In this document: positions 13,108 to 24,966 of the stretch, piece by piece | How positions within the stretch are numbered: the first letter of the stretch is position 1 | How the letters are laid out: every line of letters begins with the position of its first letter | NCBI GenBank assembly: GCA_016584495.1 | Contig: WAID01000013.1 | Location: 1,302,001 to 1,366,000 of the forward strand | Source of the DNA: Celoporthe dispersa | Lineage: Eukaryota; Ascomycota; Sordariomycetes; Diaporthales; Cryphonectriaceae | Length of the DNA stretch: 64,000 bases | Direction: 5' to 3' | Translations under genes and position numbers: made by a program | Notes under the pieces: generated by a model | Databases searched by the model: none | What the model saw: the letters and a program-made list of their open reading frames with translations, nothing else | Told to the model about the DNA's origin: nothing

Positions 13108-14440
13108 GGCAGCGGCTGTGCGTTGAGGTTGACGATGGCTGCCAGCCTTGCTAGTATCGCGTAAAACGATCTTGTCAGTTTCGTGTAAAATAAAGGCAGA
13201 AGGGTGTACACAGAAGAAGAGCACAGACCTGCCTGAGGTAGACATGGTTGCCATGGTGTTGGTTGACGATAGGTGGGTGTCGATTAAGGAGAAAGCTGGG
13301 TGGTGGTCGAGAGTGAACGTCGTCAGTCCAGGTGTTTTGTTATGGTGGAAAGGTCTAAAATCACTCAAAGTAAAACCAATGTGTCTGCAGAGTGCTGCTA
13401 GTACTAATCTCAGGGGGAAAACCTCGCATTCACTCCCAGACTGCCAGTAAATTGGGGGTGTGGTATTATGGATCAACATTTGGCAGTCTACCACCCCCCC
13501 CCCTCCCTTCTCACCCTTCTTCTTCAATAATTCACACCTACTTGGTCTAGAGCTCGTAGGATACTCTCTCTATCCTAACTCTTTCGTAGAGGTTTGTGTT
13601 GCCTAAGAAGAAGCTTCTTCCCAACTCCCTCACTCACTGCTCTTGGAAGAAACAAGTCCTTTCAAGTCTGCCCCCTCTTGACCAAATTTACAGGGCACAA
13701 TCTCTTCTAGGTGTAGGGTGCTGGCAAATTCATTGTCGCCTTCATACTCATAGAGATCGCGAATGGGTATCCTTTTCTTCATGTACTGGATTATATATAT
13801 CGCAGAGTTTCTGTCATTATTTCCTTGCCAAATCTGGACCTTTTCCAGTGAGAAAATTTCCAAGAGGATGTCGTAGACAGGTGGCAACAGAAAGCCTTTG
13901 AAGACAAATTCGGGGAACCCGCGGGAAAATGTTTCAGGTCCAACATGCAGCGCGCGGTCCTCTCGTTCCCCTTCGTCTGTCTCATCTTATATCTATGAGA
14001 AATCCACCGTGCAACCGCTGTAGTTGGTAAGGGATGCAATTGATACGCATTATCCCCTTCGGCTCATATAAGGACAAGCTGCTTAGAGCACTTAATGCAC
14101 TGCTCGAGGAGAATCCGGGTGGTCATGCGTACTTCATCATCAAATTCATACACAGAAGGTGTAGACAGTTGAGTAGAATTTTCATCAGAATGAGTTAGGT
14201 TTTACCTAGCAGTTGTTGAATCATTTGCATGGAGAGAGGGTCTCTAGGTCAGATGTTTCAACGCGCTAATATTCATTGCGTTCCAAGGTACTGAGACGGT
14301 AATGACCAATATGTCCTGATGAGGCGAAATTCATGACGAATAAAAATCAACTCCCTTGCAAGGCTCAAAATATACAGGTCAATATTGAGCAAGCCTTTCA
14401 GCATGCCTGAGAACATAGAAAACCTTGTTCACGACCAAAA
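13108..14440. other. Gene-free stretch
   Basis: Contains a possible 5' exon and promoter of the 11.8-13.1 kb gene at the left and a 10-C run (13494-13503). Short ORFs at 13.6-14.0 kb lack domain-like content. The right end is the 3' flank of the glycosidase gene. Confidence 0.5.
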
Positions 14441-16751
14441 TTATGTGGTATTGGAAAAGAACCAACAGCCCCCAGCCAAAGTCCCACTTGTCTCGTTAAA
14501 GTTCTGGGAGCTCCCGTCTTGATGATAGAGAAGGCCATGTCCATTAGCCATCTGGAAGACCCCAGAAGTGCCCACTGGTGTACAAAAATTCGTCTGACTG
14601 ACCCATCCTGCCCCATTAGCAACGACAGATATGTTGAAGGCTCCCAGGCCCGTCGAGAAGCCGGCTTCAATATCAGTCAGGTCGCCTGGCTGGGGCGACA
14701 CTACCCATGTAGTACCTTCGGCCGACAAGATATGCAAGCCTGCAACGTAAGTGGTAAGCAATGTGGTGGGAGCCGTACTCCACCCGTGCGCGTGGCTGAT
14801 TCGAGAGCTTGTTGCATAGGAAGGGTAGGTCAGCATGCCAGAGGTGGAGTAGCCTTCGACCAAGGTGCTGTTCGTCATAATATCGCTGTTGAGCATATAT
14901 CCCCACATCAGCCGCATCAGATCTAGAGCTCTCGTTGCGTTCTCTGAGAGCAGGTGTGCCTCAAGCTCTAAGCCGCTGGCGAAAGGTGAGATGACATCTG
15001 TGCCCTCCGGAGCGGGTGCTCCATACGGGTAAATCCATCGTGAGGCAAGTGCCGAAGAGATGGCTTGATTTTGAGAGTCGGTCTGGGTAAGATTTGCCTT
15101 GATGGCCCAGCTGTTGCCGTCTTGTGGATACACAGATGTGTCACCGCTATCGTTGTCGATATAGAGACCTTCGGATTCAACCCACAAGAGGTCGTTTGCG
15201 GCAGTTTTGGTGTTCTCGGCATATTGCGTCCAGTTCGAGGCGGAAACAGGGTCTCCTACAATTCTGGCGGCGGCAATCGCCAAGTTCAAAGTGTAATAAA
15301 GAGCAGCGTTGGCCTCGATATTCTATTTTTCTCCACATCGTGAGACTAGTCCATGTCACGGACGTCCATATCGACATTCAGATGGTCTGGCTGTATGAAA
15401 ATACTTACGTGGCCACCCATGTTGTTTCTTCCCCAGTCAAGGCTAGAAGTAACGTTCATCAAACCTGAGCTGTCGACGTAGCTGAGGGACCAGGCCAACC
15501 CAGCCTGCACACGGAACCAGGTATCTTCTAGATATCCAACGTCTCCGGACCAGATGTAATAGTATAATAAGTCGACTATGGTGTAAAGGTGATAAGTGAA
15601 GGAGGCATAAGCGTGCGTCGCCACTTCATAAGTAGCTCCGTAATATGGAAACATTCCTGTGTGTCGAGTGGTCAGTCTTGGATCTGACACCCGGTCATTG
15701 CTGATGCATTTTGTTGCGTCAACACTCACCATCTGGCTGCTGGTATATTATCAACGAATTGATCGAGTTCAGTCCGCTCGTGAGGTCGTACGTCGTCAAG
15801 GCTGCCGTAGGAATGCTGATGATCATATCACCTGGCCATACAACACGATCCCGTTTCGCACCGTCAACGAGACACGTGCTACCATTGGTGAGTGTCGTAT
15901 TCTGTTACCATTGTTTAAGCCTCACAACAGCCTTGGTATCTTTGAAGGCGCAAATGATGGAATCCGGAGCAAGATGTACTGACCTGCGACCACGTGTACA
16001 GGCCACTCGCCGTCAACCCGCCATCAAACGCATCTCCATATTGAGGCTGAAGGGTACATAACTGGACGGTATAAGCCCCTGCGTACCAGATCCTGTTGAG
16101 AAGTTCGTCGTCCTGTTGGATTACATAAATTAGCACATTGTTGTAAATCAGCGTGCCGGACCCGGCGGTAGCCTAAGTCGAGCCCCGGGTGCAGGCGTAC
16201 GCTATGAAAGTACCCAGTATAGGCCTGCAAATCATTCACCGGGGCCGCAGTGAAGTTTGTCACCACAGCTTCTAGCTCGATATCCGCAGACGAGTTGCTC
16301 CCCGATTGTCAGGTATCTAAAACCCCCGCGGACGTAATCATCGCTGACTGTGTAGGTTCCCACACCCTCTCCGACTGGCAAATAGAGGAGTGCGCTTGCT
16401 GCGCCATCATGCATGGCGTCGGAACTGTTAGCACTGATGAAATAAGACGACTCAGCATAGGCAAGAGTCACTTTGGCCAAGGGATCTGATGCCTCTCCAG
16501 CCGTTACGGATACGACACCACCAATATTCTTCTCGTAGTCAAGTGTAATGTATGAGCCTGGGCCCAGAATTGTTGGCCCATTGCCAGAGGTAGGTGACAC
16601 CAGCGGCATTGATAACATTTCCGCTGGTTCTGTACACGGAGACCGGAGAAAGAGTCCTATTTGCTGGAGCCAAGATATACTCGCTGTGGGGGACGGCAGT
16701 CGATACGTGGCTCACGAAGGCGACCAGCAACCAGAGTAGCGATGACAACAT
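14441..16751 (-). CDS. Secreted GH78-like alpha-L-rhamnosidase (six-hairpin glycosidase), two frame breaks
   Basis: Five exons: 16201-16751, 15984-16112, 15730-15901, 15409-15656, 14441-15322; introns 73-88 bp with GT/AG ends. About 659 residues once two one-base breaks are bridged. N-terminus MLSSLLWLLVAFVSHVSTA is a signal peptide (an upstream ATG at 16781 is less signal-like). Family landmarks in order: GSYITLDYEKNIGG (N-terminal beta domain), RIWYAGAYTVQ, VDGAKRDRVVWPGDM (acidic active-site region of the fungal rhamnosidase-like group), GLMNV...DWGR, YPQDGNS, EGYS and SHAHGWSTAPT. It would release rhamnose from plant polysaccharides or glycosides outside the cell. The frame breaks lie near 16589 (GG) and in the C run 16300-16303, both fitting one extra base. 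Either sequencing error or a decaying gene. Substrate inferred from family only. Confidence 0.88.
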
Positions 16752-17560
16752 CTTGAAAGCAACTCGAGTCCTCTCTAGCATGCGTGGGCAGGATGATGAA
16801 AATTTAGGTCTGGTCAAGTAAGGAGCTCGGCCCAGCACCGCAATGAATGGGCGGCGGTGTTGAGAAGCTGCCCCTCACCCTTCGAAAAGTAAATTGGAAA
16901 GTGTGCCCCTCACGCTTGATCCTGGGTAATACCCCAAAGCCACTAGCAACGCAACGGTAGATCACTGCACGGTCGTCACGCGATAGGAATTATCATTACA
17001 ATATGCATGGCCCTTCGCCAGTCGGTCTTGATTCGAGGCAAACACCGGGGGTAAAATCGAGAGGTTCACGTGCCGTGCACGCACTCCAGTGCATAAAGGC
17101 GCCATCCCACCATCAATGAGGCACATTCGGCTCATGGACATGCGAGCCACTGTACAATCTACGATTCCGTCGATGCCGATAGAAATTAGCTAAATCTGCA
17201 TACAATTACGGAAGCTTCCATGTTACACCAACCCCCCTCCCCTTGATGCTGCCCAACAGGCACAGTGTGCTGTGTTTACTCAGAGACAAGCATATTCACT
17301 CTACGAGCCAAGAAGTCTTCAGCAAGCCACTCACTGCCAATTCATCTGTAATGCTGTCTCGCGATATAGGCTCGGTATAAGAAGCGAAAGGAGTGGTGTC
17401 GGTGTTGGCTGACAACGAGGCCATCCCATTTATTTGACAGAAGTCAAGTCCACAGACGGGCATCAATTTCCTTGCGCTATATAGAACCTTGCCCCTGAGC
17501 ATTCACAGCCCTACTTCCAATTCTCACACCATCATATTGAGATCATTGGAGCTCAAAAGA

Positions 17561-17830
17561 TCACATAATGACACAGCAACGACACCCCCCTGCCTTGCCT
17601 TCCTGCAGGCCTTCTGCCTTACCCTCTACTAGGCCCTCTGCCTTGCCTTGTGCCTTGCCCTCTCTAAATGCACTCCTCGTGCCCCTCGCAACTGTTGAAT
17701 CAAACGTGTTAATTGGATGCTGACAGCGGGATCTTGACAGAACGCTGATGCCGTGAAACAGATACACTTACATTGCTCGCATGCCTCGCATGTCTCGTAG
17801 CTTCCGCTTTGTAGTGTGCATGCTCACCGC
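17561..17830 (-). pseudogene. Candidate terminal exons of a protein with GKAEG repeats and a C-terminal CaaX box (orphan or remnant)
   Basis: On the minus strand a GTAAGT donor just after ...CGAGCAAT (about 17773) and a CAACAG acceptor (about 17694) bound an 80-bp intron-like segment. Joining the sides gives a frame reading YETCEACEQFARGTRSAF, then tandem EGKAQGKAEGLVEGKAEG units, then CRCCVIM and a stop at 17561. CVIM is a classic farnesylation CaaX box, and the Cys just before it could be palmitoylated. No start codon, P-loop or upstream exon could be traced beyond about 17830, where the frame closes. It may be the tail of a decayed gene for a prenylated protein, or chance. I recognise no specific family. 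Confidence 0.3.
17588..17668. repeat. Degenerate CTTGCC/CTCTGCCTT minisatellite
   Basis: About eighty bases built of imperfect copies of a CT-TGCCTT(G/C)CC unit; on the minus strand it encodes the GKAEG repeats of the candidate CaaX exon. It could be a simple repeat in its own right. Confidence 0.6.
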
Positions 17831-20317
17831 CCCGGCAGGTATCTAGAGATAATCTTCGACGGTAAGAAAAGTGCTTGAAAGGTCTAGTCGTCACAGAATA
17901 GCGACGAAGGGGGTGCACTGACGCATCTCACACCATGAAGATCTATCCGCGTGTCTGTCGGCGCATGCTTCGCGAGCACACTTGGTCTGCCCGTGGGCAG
18001 CCAGAGATGGCGCAACCATGGTAGTTATTGTAATACTGTTTGAGAGAGAGATAGAATGAATGTTGCCAACTGGCAGGGGAAATTATGAATGGATGGCAAA
18101 GATGGGACATTTGTGATCTTCAAATGCTGACCGAGAGGCCGGAAAGAACCAGTTAGATATCACCCGTGCGTATAAATTCTCTCCGTAGTAATATATGTGA
18201 TACATAAGGCTTCATGAACAGATATGCCTTCTTTGACTTCCCCTGCCCCTGGTAACAACCGACGGCGGGTTGCCATTTCGAATCTCGGCTACCACCACCT
18301 AAACACTGATTTGACTTTTGCCTAGGTAACGTCATACAATAGTGTGGCATGCCTTCATCGTCCCATTCTAGCAAACAATCATGGTGCTGCCAGCGGCCTG
18401 CGAGGATAAAAATACGAGGTTCGGTGGAACGACAAACAATATTGATATCAGAGAAATCAGCTCATGGCAGCGGGCATTTCGCCAGAGTGCGTCAAATACA
18501 ACACGATGTGTACTATACCGTTGATACTGTCGTGTGGCACTCCTTAAGCTGGCGAGACTCACCACCAACCCGGTCCAGCTGTCAGCAAATTAACTTTCGA
18601 CCTGTGGTTGAGACTGGTAAATCGCAGTGTGGGCAAGTTCGAGTGAAGCGTCAAGTGCTCTTCTTACAGTAATAACATATATTCCCTTTCAACGGTCCGG
18701 TCATTTTTTTAGTCTGGCCTCTGCATGTTTTCCCCGGGAAAAGAAAAAGAAAAAAAAAAGAAAAAAAAACGAAAAGAAGACTCTTTGTGGAATCTGGGGA
18801 TAGATGGACCACAAACACAAACATTTATCAACTGTAGGAGGACGGGTCTCCGAGGTGATTGGTTGTAGCCGGCACGTTCGGACCGCACGGAAGAAGAGCA
18901 AGCTTAGTGTTGATCAGCAGGCTATAGCACAGCCATTGACATTGAGTTAATAATAGCTGGCCAAGGTGCTCCTCACAGTCGATTCCCACTGTCGTCAGCC
19001 AGATTGATGGTGTCCTGAGGTATTCAAGATGGAATCGTGATGGGATGTGCAACGGTATCATGCAGGGTTTGAGATGAAGGAGCCTGCCTGCTCGCCGACT
19101 GTACCGCAGCAGCACAAGCTGCTACTCGCTTGTGCAGAGAATGATACTACACCGCGACATATAAGAAGCTGAGCGGTAATAAACGATCGAGGGTGCCTTG
19201 ATCGGCCAGGGTAGAAGGTGGAGTGTGGTGTGGAATCATCAAAAGGTAGCGTCCAGCTCCTTGGGCCAGGGCCTGGATCATAGAACCCCCGGCCTTGATC
19301 TGTCATATAGCCCACACTGGTCTAATCGGTGTTTGCCCTGTGCGGCATAGCTTTGGCCATAACAAGCACCAACGTCTCAGCGTACCAGGGCGGTAGGGGA
19401 TGAGATATTTCCTGTTAGTCGGCCCACATCGAGTCTGACAAAGCAATCCCGTAGTATTTGTTCAGTAATCACGAAAACAGCCCATGTCTAGTTGTTCCCA
19501 GCATGCCGGCGTCGCGGCAAGATGCAGGACGCCAGGGGTCTCAGTCAGCGTCCAGGAGGTTGTCGCTACGTTGTAGCCAGGAGTTCTCGAGATGCATTGC
19601 TAACCCCCATCCCTACTACGAAACCTCGAAGCCTGAAGGTGTACCACTCTAGGCAGACATTCCATTACTCAGCAGTGGTTGATCCGGAAGGGCGCGGTAA
19701 ATACTAGACCGAGTGACCCTGAGTCAACTTCTCGGACTGTGCCAGTGACGACGCATTATCAAATCCCGGGAAGCTTCTCGACGGTCGACATTCGGCATCA
19801 CATAGTGAGAGGACCTGATCGAGACCTTCGCCTGAGCTATTTCAACCTGAGTGATCCACTCTTGAGGCCTTTGGGCAGCGTTGGGATCAAGACACCTATG
19901 CTACATACTAGGCTTAGGCCCGCTTGCAACATATCGCCCTTCGTTGTTGAACATTCATAACATCAGGGACGTTACTAGTCCTATTGGTGACCCCCCTGGT
20001 AGGAGCAGTTCGAGTTGGATGGGTGGAGATCATATACAGAAACAATACACCTGCAAGCACACACACATACATACCCCCAAAAATACCAGTCGCCGTTGCG
20101 ATAGACAGGGCCCCCAAGCAGCCGTCCCGCACACCCGCACGCAACCGTTGCAGTACGGACATCCCTCGTTCACACGTTGACGAGTGGCAACGGCATTAAC
20201 ATCCCAACCTCGGCGCTCTCCACCTGCTTGATTCCATAAAGCAGCATCCACTAGTGTGGGACTCACACGGAGAGAGAGAGGGAACCCTCGGGGATAACTT
20301 GGCAGATACTCCTGGAC

Positions 20318-22388
20318 ATGAAGCTCCGGCACGACACGATGGCTTCGCCCCTCGCGATCCTGAACGCGGAGCAGTATAGTGGGATTCACATCATCGGAAA
20401 GAGCAGCAAAATGAGGAAGTCATACCAGACATCAGCGGAGGATGGGCCACGCAAGAAGACCAAGACATCCATGGTCACCGCCGCCGCGGTTGAGGACCAG
20501 GACGGTGGAGACGAGAAGGGGAGGAAAGCCAGGGGAAGACCAAGGCTGGATACAAAAGACCAAACTGCTGTCGACGTAGGTATTCCTAACTTTCTTAGCG
20601 TCTCTTCTTTTTCTCTTGGCTACATCTCCCGAGATTCCCATTGTGCTCCATGTATACATCTCAAGAACCCACTCGTCTTCGCCACCTGGTAGTGAATACT
20701 TAGGCCCCATCAAGACTGACCTGATATCTTTGTAGCGACGACGGACCCAAATCCGACTAGCCCAGAGGGCTTATCGGAGCAGGAAGGAGAATGCCATCCA
20801 GACTCTCGAAAGGAATGTCCAGGAGCTACAGGAGACCAACGAAGAGATGACCAACGCATTCATGAGACTCCATGACTATGCTGTGAGCCATGGCATCCTC
20901 AAGATGGCACCCGAGTTTGCTCGGGAGCTCCAGTCGACGACGGAGAAGTTCCTCTCGCTCGCCAGGCGGTCAAGCGAGAGGGCCGGGAACGAGAGCCCGG
21001 AGCGGGATTCTGAAGACTCAAGCAACTCACCAAAGCACCACAATGAGGACTCTAGCCCCCCAGACGTCGTCGATATACCCAACCACCTCCCCAGCAACAC
21101 AAACAACAACACCGTCTTGGGATACCAAGTCATGAATGAAGCGGAGCTGGATCATGCCCTTTCTATGGCCAATCTTTCCATGCCTGACAGCCAGATGACA
21201 ACCAGCCAGGCCCCCCTGGTTTTCGACCAAGAAGTCCCAACACTGCCGTCGCTCGACAGTACCAGCTTCACATTCGATGTCCCCACCACCACTCACCCCT
21301 TCTCAGACTTCTTTTCCAGCACCAGCAATAACACCAACATCATACCACAACGTTCCAGTACGCCAAAAACACCTCCCCCTCCCCTTTCCCCGTTTCTCTA
21401 CTCCCTCTCCACACCCGACTCTCTCGCCTTCAACGAAATAACGTTTGGCCGCCGCCTACAGCGCCACGCCATCGAAAGGGGCTACCAGCTCATCACGATG
21501 CCTAACCCTCCCAAGGATGCATTTGCCCGCATCTTTGGCTTCTGCATGCTCTTCGAGTCCGTCGACCAGATCCGCGAGCGCCTCGCGCGCGGCCTCGCCC
21601 GGTCCAAGGCCGAGTCCCTTAACTACTGGGCCGCACCGTTCTGGGCGCTGGGCGGGACAGGGCAGAGGTCTTTTGCCGGTCCTGCTGCTGGTACTGATGC
21701 CTGCACTGGGAAGCTGCCGTTGACGGGTAACAGGGGCACGGAGGACGTCGGCAAGCATGCCTTTGATACGTCGTTTGCGCTGGGCCCGTTCGATATTAAT
21801 ACAATGGACGCAAGGGATAAGCGCGTTGATGGGAAGATGAGGATCATGTTGCCAGGGTTCCAGGGCGAGTTCTTCGACGCCGATGAGGTCGAGCTGTACC
21901 TCAGGAGCAGAGGCGTGGTGATCCAGCCTGGGCAGGACTATGTCACGGTAGAGGTAGATGAGCAGTGGTTCAAGGAGGGCCAACAGGACTCGTTCGATGT
22001 GCAGGCTGCATATGACCAGTGGGCTGCGCTGTCGCCTGACTCGGGGTCACCCTCACTGTCAGCGGCGGCGACGGTGTCGGCCGATGATAGGGCATGGGAT
22101 GTGGGCAATGGGTTGGGCGACAGTGTATTTGGGGAAGCAGCGAGCTTTATGGGCTTTTCTGGCAATGCCCATGCTGGTAAGAAGATTGTGACGCTGGATA
22201 TTGACAGGTTTGTCCGCGGTAAGTCCCAACTCCCTCGTCCGCTCTGTCTTTGAGAGGAAATGTGTACTGATACTTTGATCGTAGAACTGGTGGACCGCGG
22301 CGTGTGCTTAGGACGGGCCCCTGGGTTCCGCCCTAGTGATGTGTACCACGCGTTCTGGATAGCTACAAAGAGTGATGGTGTTTTGTAA
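20318..22388 (+). CDS. bZIP transcription factor, Yap/AP-1-like, with AT-hook-like segment
   Basis: Exons 20318-20575, 20736-22218 and 22285-22388 (introns 160 and 66 bp) give 614 residues in an exact frame. Start at ATG 20318; ATG 20339 (ACGATGG) is an equally good start seven codons in. Residues ~60-75 hold ARGRPRLD, an AT-hook-like RGRP core, directly before the basic region RRRTQIRLAQRAYRSRKEN, followed by a short leucine zipper with heptad hydrophobics (TLE..VQELQETNEEM). The position usually occupied by the invariant Asn is Ile (TQIRLAQRAYR). A Ser/Pro/Asn-rich middle and a C-terminal block ending FVRELVDRGVCLGRAPGFRP follow. Nuclear DNA-binding regulator, probably dimeric; target genes unknown. 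Convergent with the LYR gene. Confidence 0.92.
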
Positions 22389-22604
22389 TGCTGGAAGTAG
22401 ACAGATCTTCGTGGTGGGAGAGACAGTCACAGGCTGTTTGGGCCGACAGGGGAGATTCTCCCAAGGCTCACCCGAGTCGGCCATCTTGTAGATAGCTTAG
22501 CAAAATGCAGCCAACCCGACTCCCGCTTCGTCACCTGGAAAGTTTGTCCTCTTGTTTGTTGGAGCTCATGGTTCGGGGCTGTGACTGATGCACGCCACAG
22601 TATC
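22389..22604. other. Convergent intergenic segment between bZIP and LYR genes
   Basis: Only 216 bases separate the two stop codons, so the 3' UTRs probably overlap. No clear terminator-like structure is seen, as expected for a fungal locus. Confidence 0.5.
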
Positions 22605-23669
22605 TCAATCCTGCTCCTGCCCCTGCTCCTGTGCCTGTTCCCTTTCCTGTCTCATCCTCTCCTCCCAATCCTTCCGTCTCTTCTCCTTCCTCGCTAGCCT
22701 TTCCTGGGCCGCAAGCTTCCTTTCCTGATCCACGATGTCCAACATGGCTGTCGATCGTGCAACCATATCCGCTGCCTCGTCGTTTAATATCTTTCGTAGG
22801 TGCTCCACCCCGTAGTCCCTGACGGTGCGCTCATAAGGCCCGAACACGAGCATCTGGCCCGTCCGGCGCGACTGTATGTGAAGGCTCCCGCCCTCGTCCC
22901 CGATGTCCACGCCTTCCTCGGCGGCAAGTTCCTCTAGCCGGCGCTCCCACGCATCCTCCTCCGCCGCGGCGGGGCGCACTTCCTCCCACATCTCCTGTAC
23001 GGCCGTGATACGCGCCTGACGACGCAACCCCTTGCGCCGTAGGAAGTTGGCGTGCCAGTGCGACTGGGGCTTGCCGATGCGTAGGAAGGCGAGGCCATTC
23101 GTCTCGTCCAGCACGGGCACCTTGCGCGTGCCGCCCGAGATCTCGGACAGCGGCAGGGGCCGGGCGGTGGACGTGTATACGGGTTTCTCGTGCGGCCCGC
23201 TTGTCCTCGTTAGGAGGGGGAGGGGCCTTGCCCTCTTGGGGGCCTCAGGCTGTGGAGGGGGCCTGGGCGGCGGGAAGGCGGCCTGTCGCTCGCGTAGGAA
23301 GGCGACGATCTCGGCGTGCTGTGGGCTTGAGGTATCGCGTGCGCGTGTGAGGGAGGGTCAGGGAGCGGTAGCCGCTCTTCAGCGCGGATGTGACCAGTCG
23401 CGGAGAGGTGTCGTTCTTGTTGCGCTGGAAGCTGCTGCGGAGGAGGTAGCGGATGGGGTGCTCCCAGTCGGGTCGAGAAAGGAGGTCATCGGGAAGGGAG
23501 ATGCGTGGGACCTGACGGAGGAGGGCTCGGTAGAGTGCGAAGCCTGGTAGGAGGAGGATCGATCAGTCTGATGGTCTGCATCTTCAAATCGTTGAACAGG
23601 AGAGGGTTCCTCCTGCGTACATGCTGCTCTATGCCGCGAGTCGCGGGCGGGAACAAAAAAAGAAGGCAT
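22605..23669 (-). CDS. LYR-motif (Complex 1 LYR) mitochondrial-type protein, one frame break
   Basis: Exon 1 (23621-23669) encodes MPSFFVPARDSRHRAA. A 77-bp intron (23544-23620, donor GTACGC, acceptor CTACCAG) joins it to CFALYRALLRQVPRI, which contains the L-Y-R tripeptide of the LYM family, then WEHPIRYLLRSSFQRN and SPRLVTSALKSGY, the downstream helices of the fold. LYR proteins bind acyl carrier protein and act as small assembly factors in mitochondria. The ~200-residue C-terminus is Arg/Glu-rich and coiled-coil-like, ending in EQGQEQD. The frame breaks between LTLPHTRTR and DTSSPQHAEIVAFL in a GC-dinucleotide run near 23335-23350, best explained by two missing bases (or one extra). No assigned complex or assembly partner. 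Confidence 0.82.
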
Positions 23670-24212
23670 TCATCTGGGCCTGAGGACAGGATGCCTCGAG
23701 ACCAGGAGTCACTCAATCCATAAGTGGCGCGACTGGCAGTGTGCAGAATGGAGGTTGAAGTTTGGGTGAAGATCGATTTTTTGCACCGTGTCGGCGCAAG
23801 CAGCTGCGACTGACGTAGAGACGCTCGGGCCACAAAAGGCTGCCCCCAAGGCTGCACGCCAATCTCAGCCAAGCGAAGACACTTTAGCTACAAGCTTCCC
23901 AGAGCCTTGCCATCAAAATCGTAATGTATTTCAAAATGACGAATGATCAGGCCTACTCTACTCCATGTAATCCGAACCAGCCTTGAACCCCTTGAAAATG
24001 CAGTGCTTCAGAAGAAAATTAAAGGCTTCGTCATTCGCTTGTCCTTCACGACACGACGCTCTCATCGTCAGATCCTTGGTTTTGTGTGTCTAGAAACCTC
24101 TCATCTTGTCTCGTCTTATCCGTTTGAGATTGCTTGTATCGTCTCGTAGCCCAGACCAATCACTTGGGATTTACTAGCCCTCTACGAAGTCGCAGGGCCC
24201 TAGCGCCATACC
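23670..24212. other. Promoter of the LYR gene and 3' flank of MMS2
   Basis: No ORF of interest. Left half is 5' flank of the minus-strand LYR gene; right half follows the MMS2 stop. Confidence 0.5.
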
Positions 24213-24966
24213 CTACTCGGCGTACTTGGTGCCCTCGGGAGGCTGAGGGAGCTTCTTGTACTGCTCCATATGGCTTCAAGAGCGTGCTCGTTAGCATATT
24301 GCCAGGAAGCGCTCACCAGACCAAACCAGACCATGCAATCAGTGTGTTATACGTACTGTCTTATGGCACTCAGAGCGGCCTCGATGCTGACCCTCTGCTG
24401 GGCTCTTGGTCCTGTGTCATTGGCATTCTTCTCCCAGTCTCGCAACTCGCCACCGATAGTGTTCTTGTCGACGAGGCCGGAGTGTTGATCAACACCGGGA
24501 AGGTTGATCTGGGTGATGAAGTTGATGACGGGAGGCTGCTTGGGGTATTCGGGACCGCAGACAATCTTGAGCTCGTAGATTCGGTTCTCGAAGTGGCCCT
24601 ATCGCGTATATCCCGTGTGATTAGCTGCCATGTACACACACACACACACTCTCTCTCTTTTTCTCTCTTATCTATCTCTCGGCCTGCGCCATCAATATTG
24701 AGCTCGTCGGGTGAGGGTGCGCGCATACGTGAGGAGGGCCCATGATCGTGCCTCGCCAGTTGGTCAACGAGATGTCCTCCTGGTCCTCCAAGCCATAAGA
24801 GCAGGTGCCTTAAGAGAGAAAACACAATAGTTAGCCTTTCACACCCTTTCCCCTCTTGACGTGATGGGAGTTAAAGTCCGGTCGCACCATTACTCAGGCC
24901 CTTTTCTCCCTTCTCGAGCTCCTCGAGGAGCTTGAAATTGCGCGGCACAGTCGCAGCCACAGCCAT
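24213..24966 (-). CDS. mms2: Ubiquitin-conjugating E2 variant MMS2 (UBE2V-type)
   Basis: Four exons: 24888-24966, 24729-24808, 24357-24598, 24213-24273, total 462 nt, 153 residues. Reads VPRNFKLLEELEKGEKGL, then NWRGTIMGPPH, then ENRIYELKIVCGPEYP, then LPQPPEGTKYAE, matching MMS2/UEV1 along its whole length. The stretch where active E2s hold the catalytic Cys reads LVDKNTIGGEL, with no Cys and no HPN tripeptide, as expected for a variant. It partners Ubc13 to build Lys63-linked ubiquitin chains on PCNA in error-free post-replication repair. Intron 2 holds a compound (AC)n(TC)n microsatellite. Divergent from MON2 with about 585 bases between the ATGs. The gene looks intact. Confidence 0.96.
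24633..24664. repeat. Compound (AC)n(TC)n microsatellite in MMS2 intron 2
   Basis: Plus strand shows ACACACACACACACAC followed by TCTCTCTC and T-rich sequence inside the 130-bp intron. It lies in the 3' half of the intron as transcribed, as a GA/GT tract upstream of the acceptor. Confidence 0.8.

Larger units (their letters stand above)
16782..20317. other. 3.5-kb mostly non-coding stretch
   Basis: Apart from the candidate CaaX exon (17561-17830) I find no gene. The rest has an A-rich tract (about 18741-18778) and short unconvincing ORFs. The right edge, with a GA-rich tract (20270-20282), is the leader/promoter of the bZIP gene. Confidence 0.45.

Noticed and set aside
18230..18310. TTCGAAT with a following CTCGG stretch, tRNA-like
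   Set aside because: The 5' side of the T stem does not pair and no cloverleaf fits; no tRNA gene could be supported anywhere in the window.
18153..18374. GQGKS in a minus-strand ORF, considered as the P-loop of a GTPase linked to the CaaX exon
   Set aside because: Spacing of the preceding Gly does not match G-x4-GK-[ST], and no Walker B or other G motif follows.
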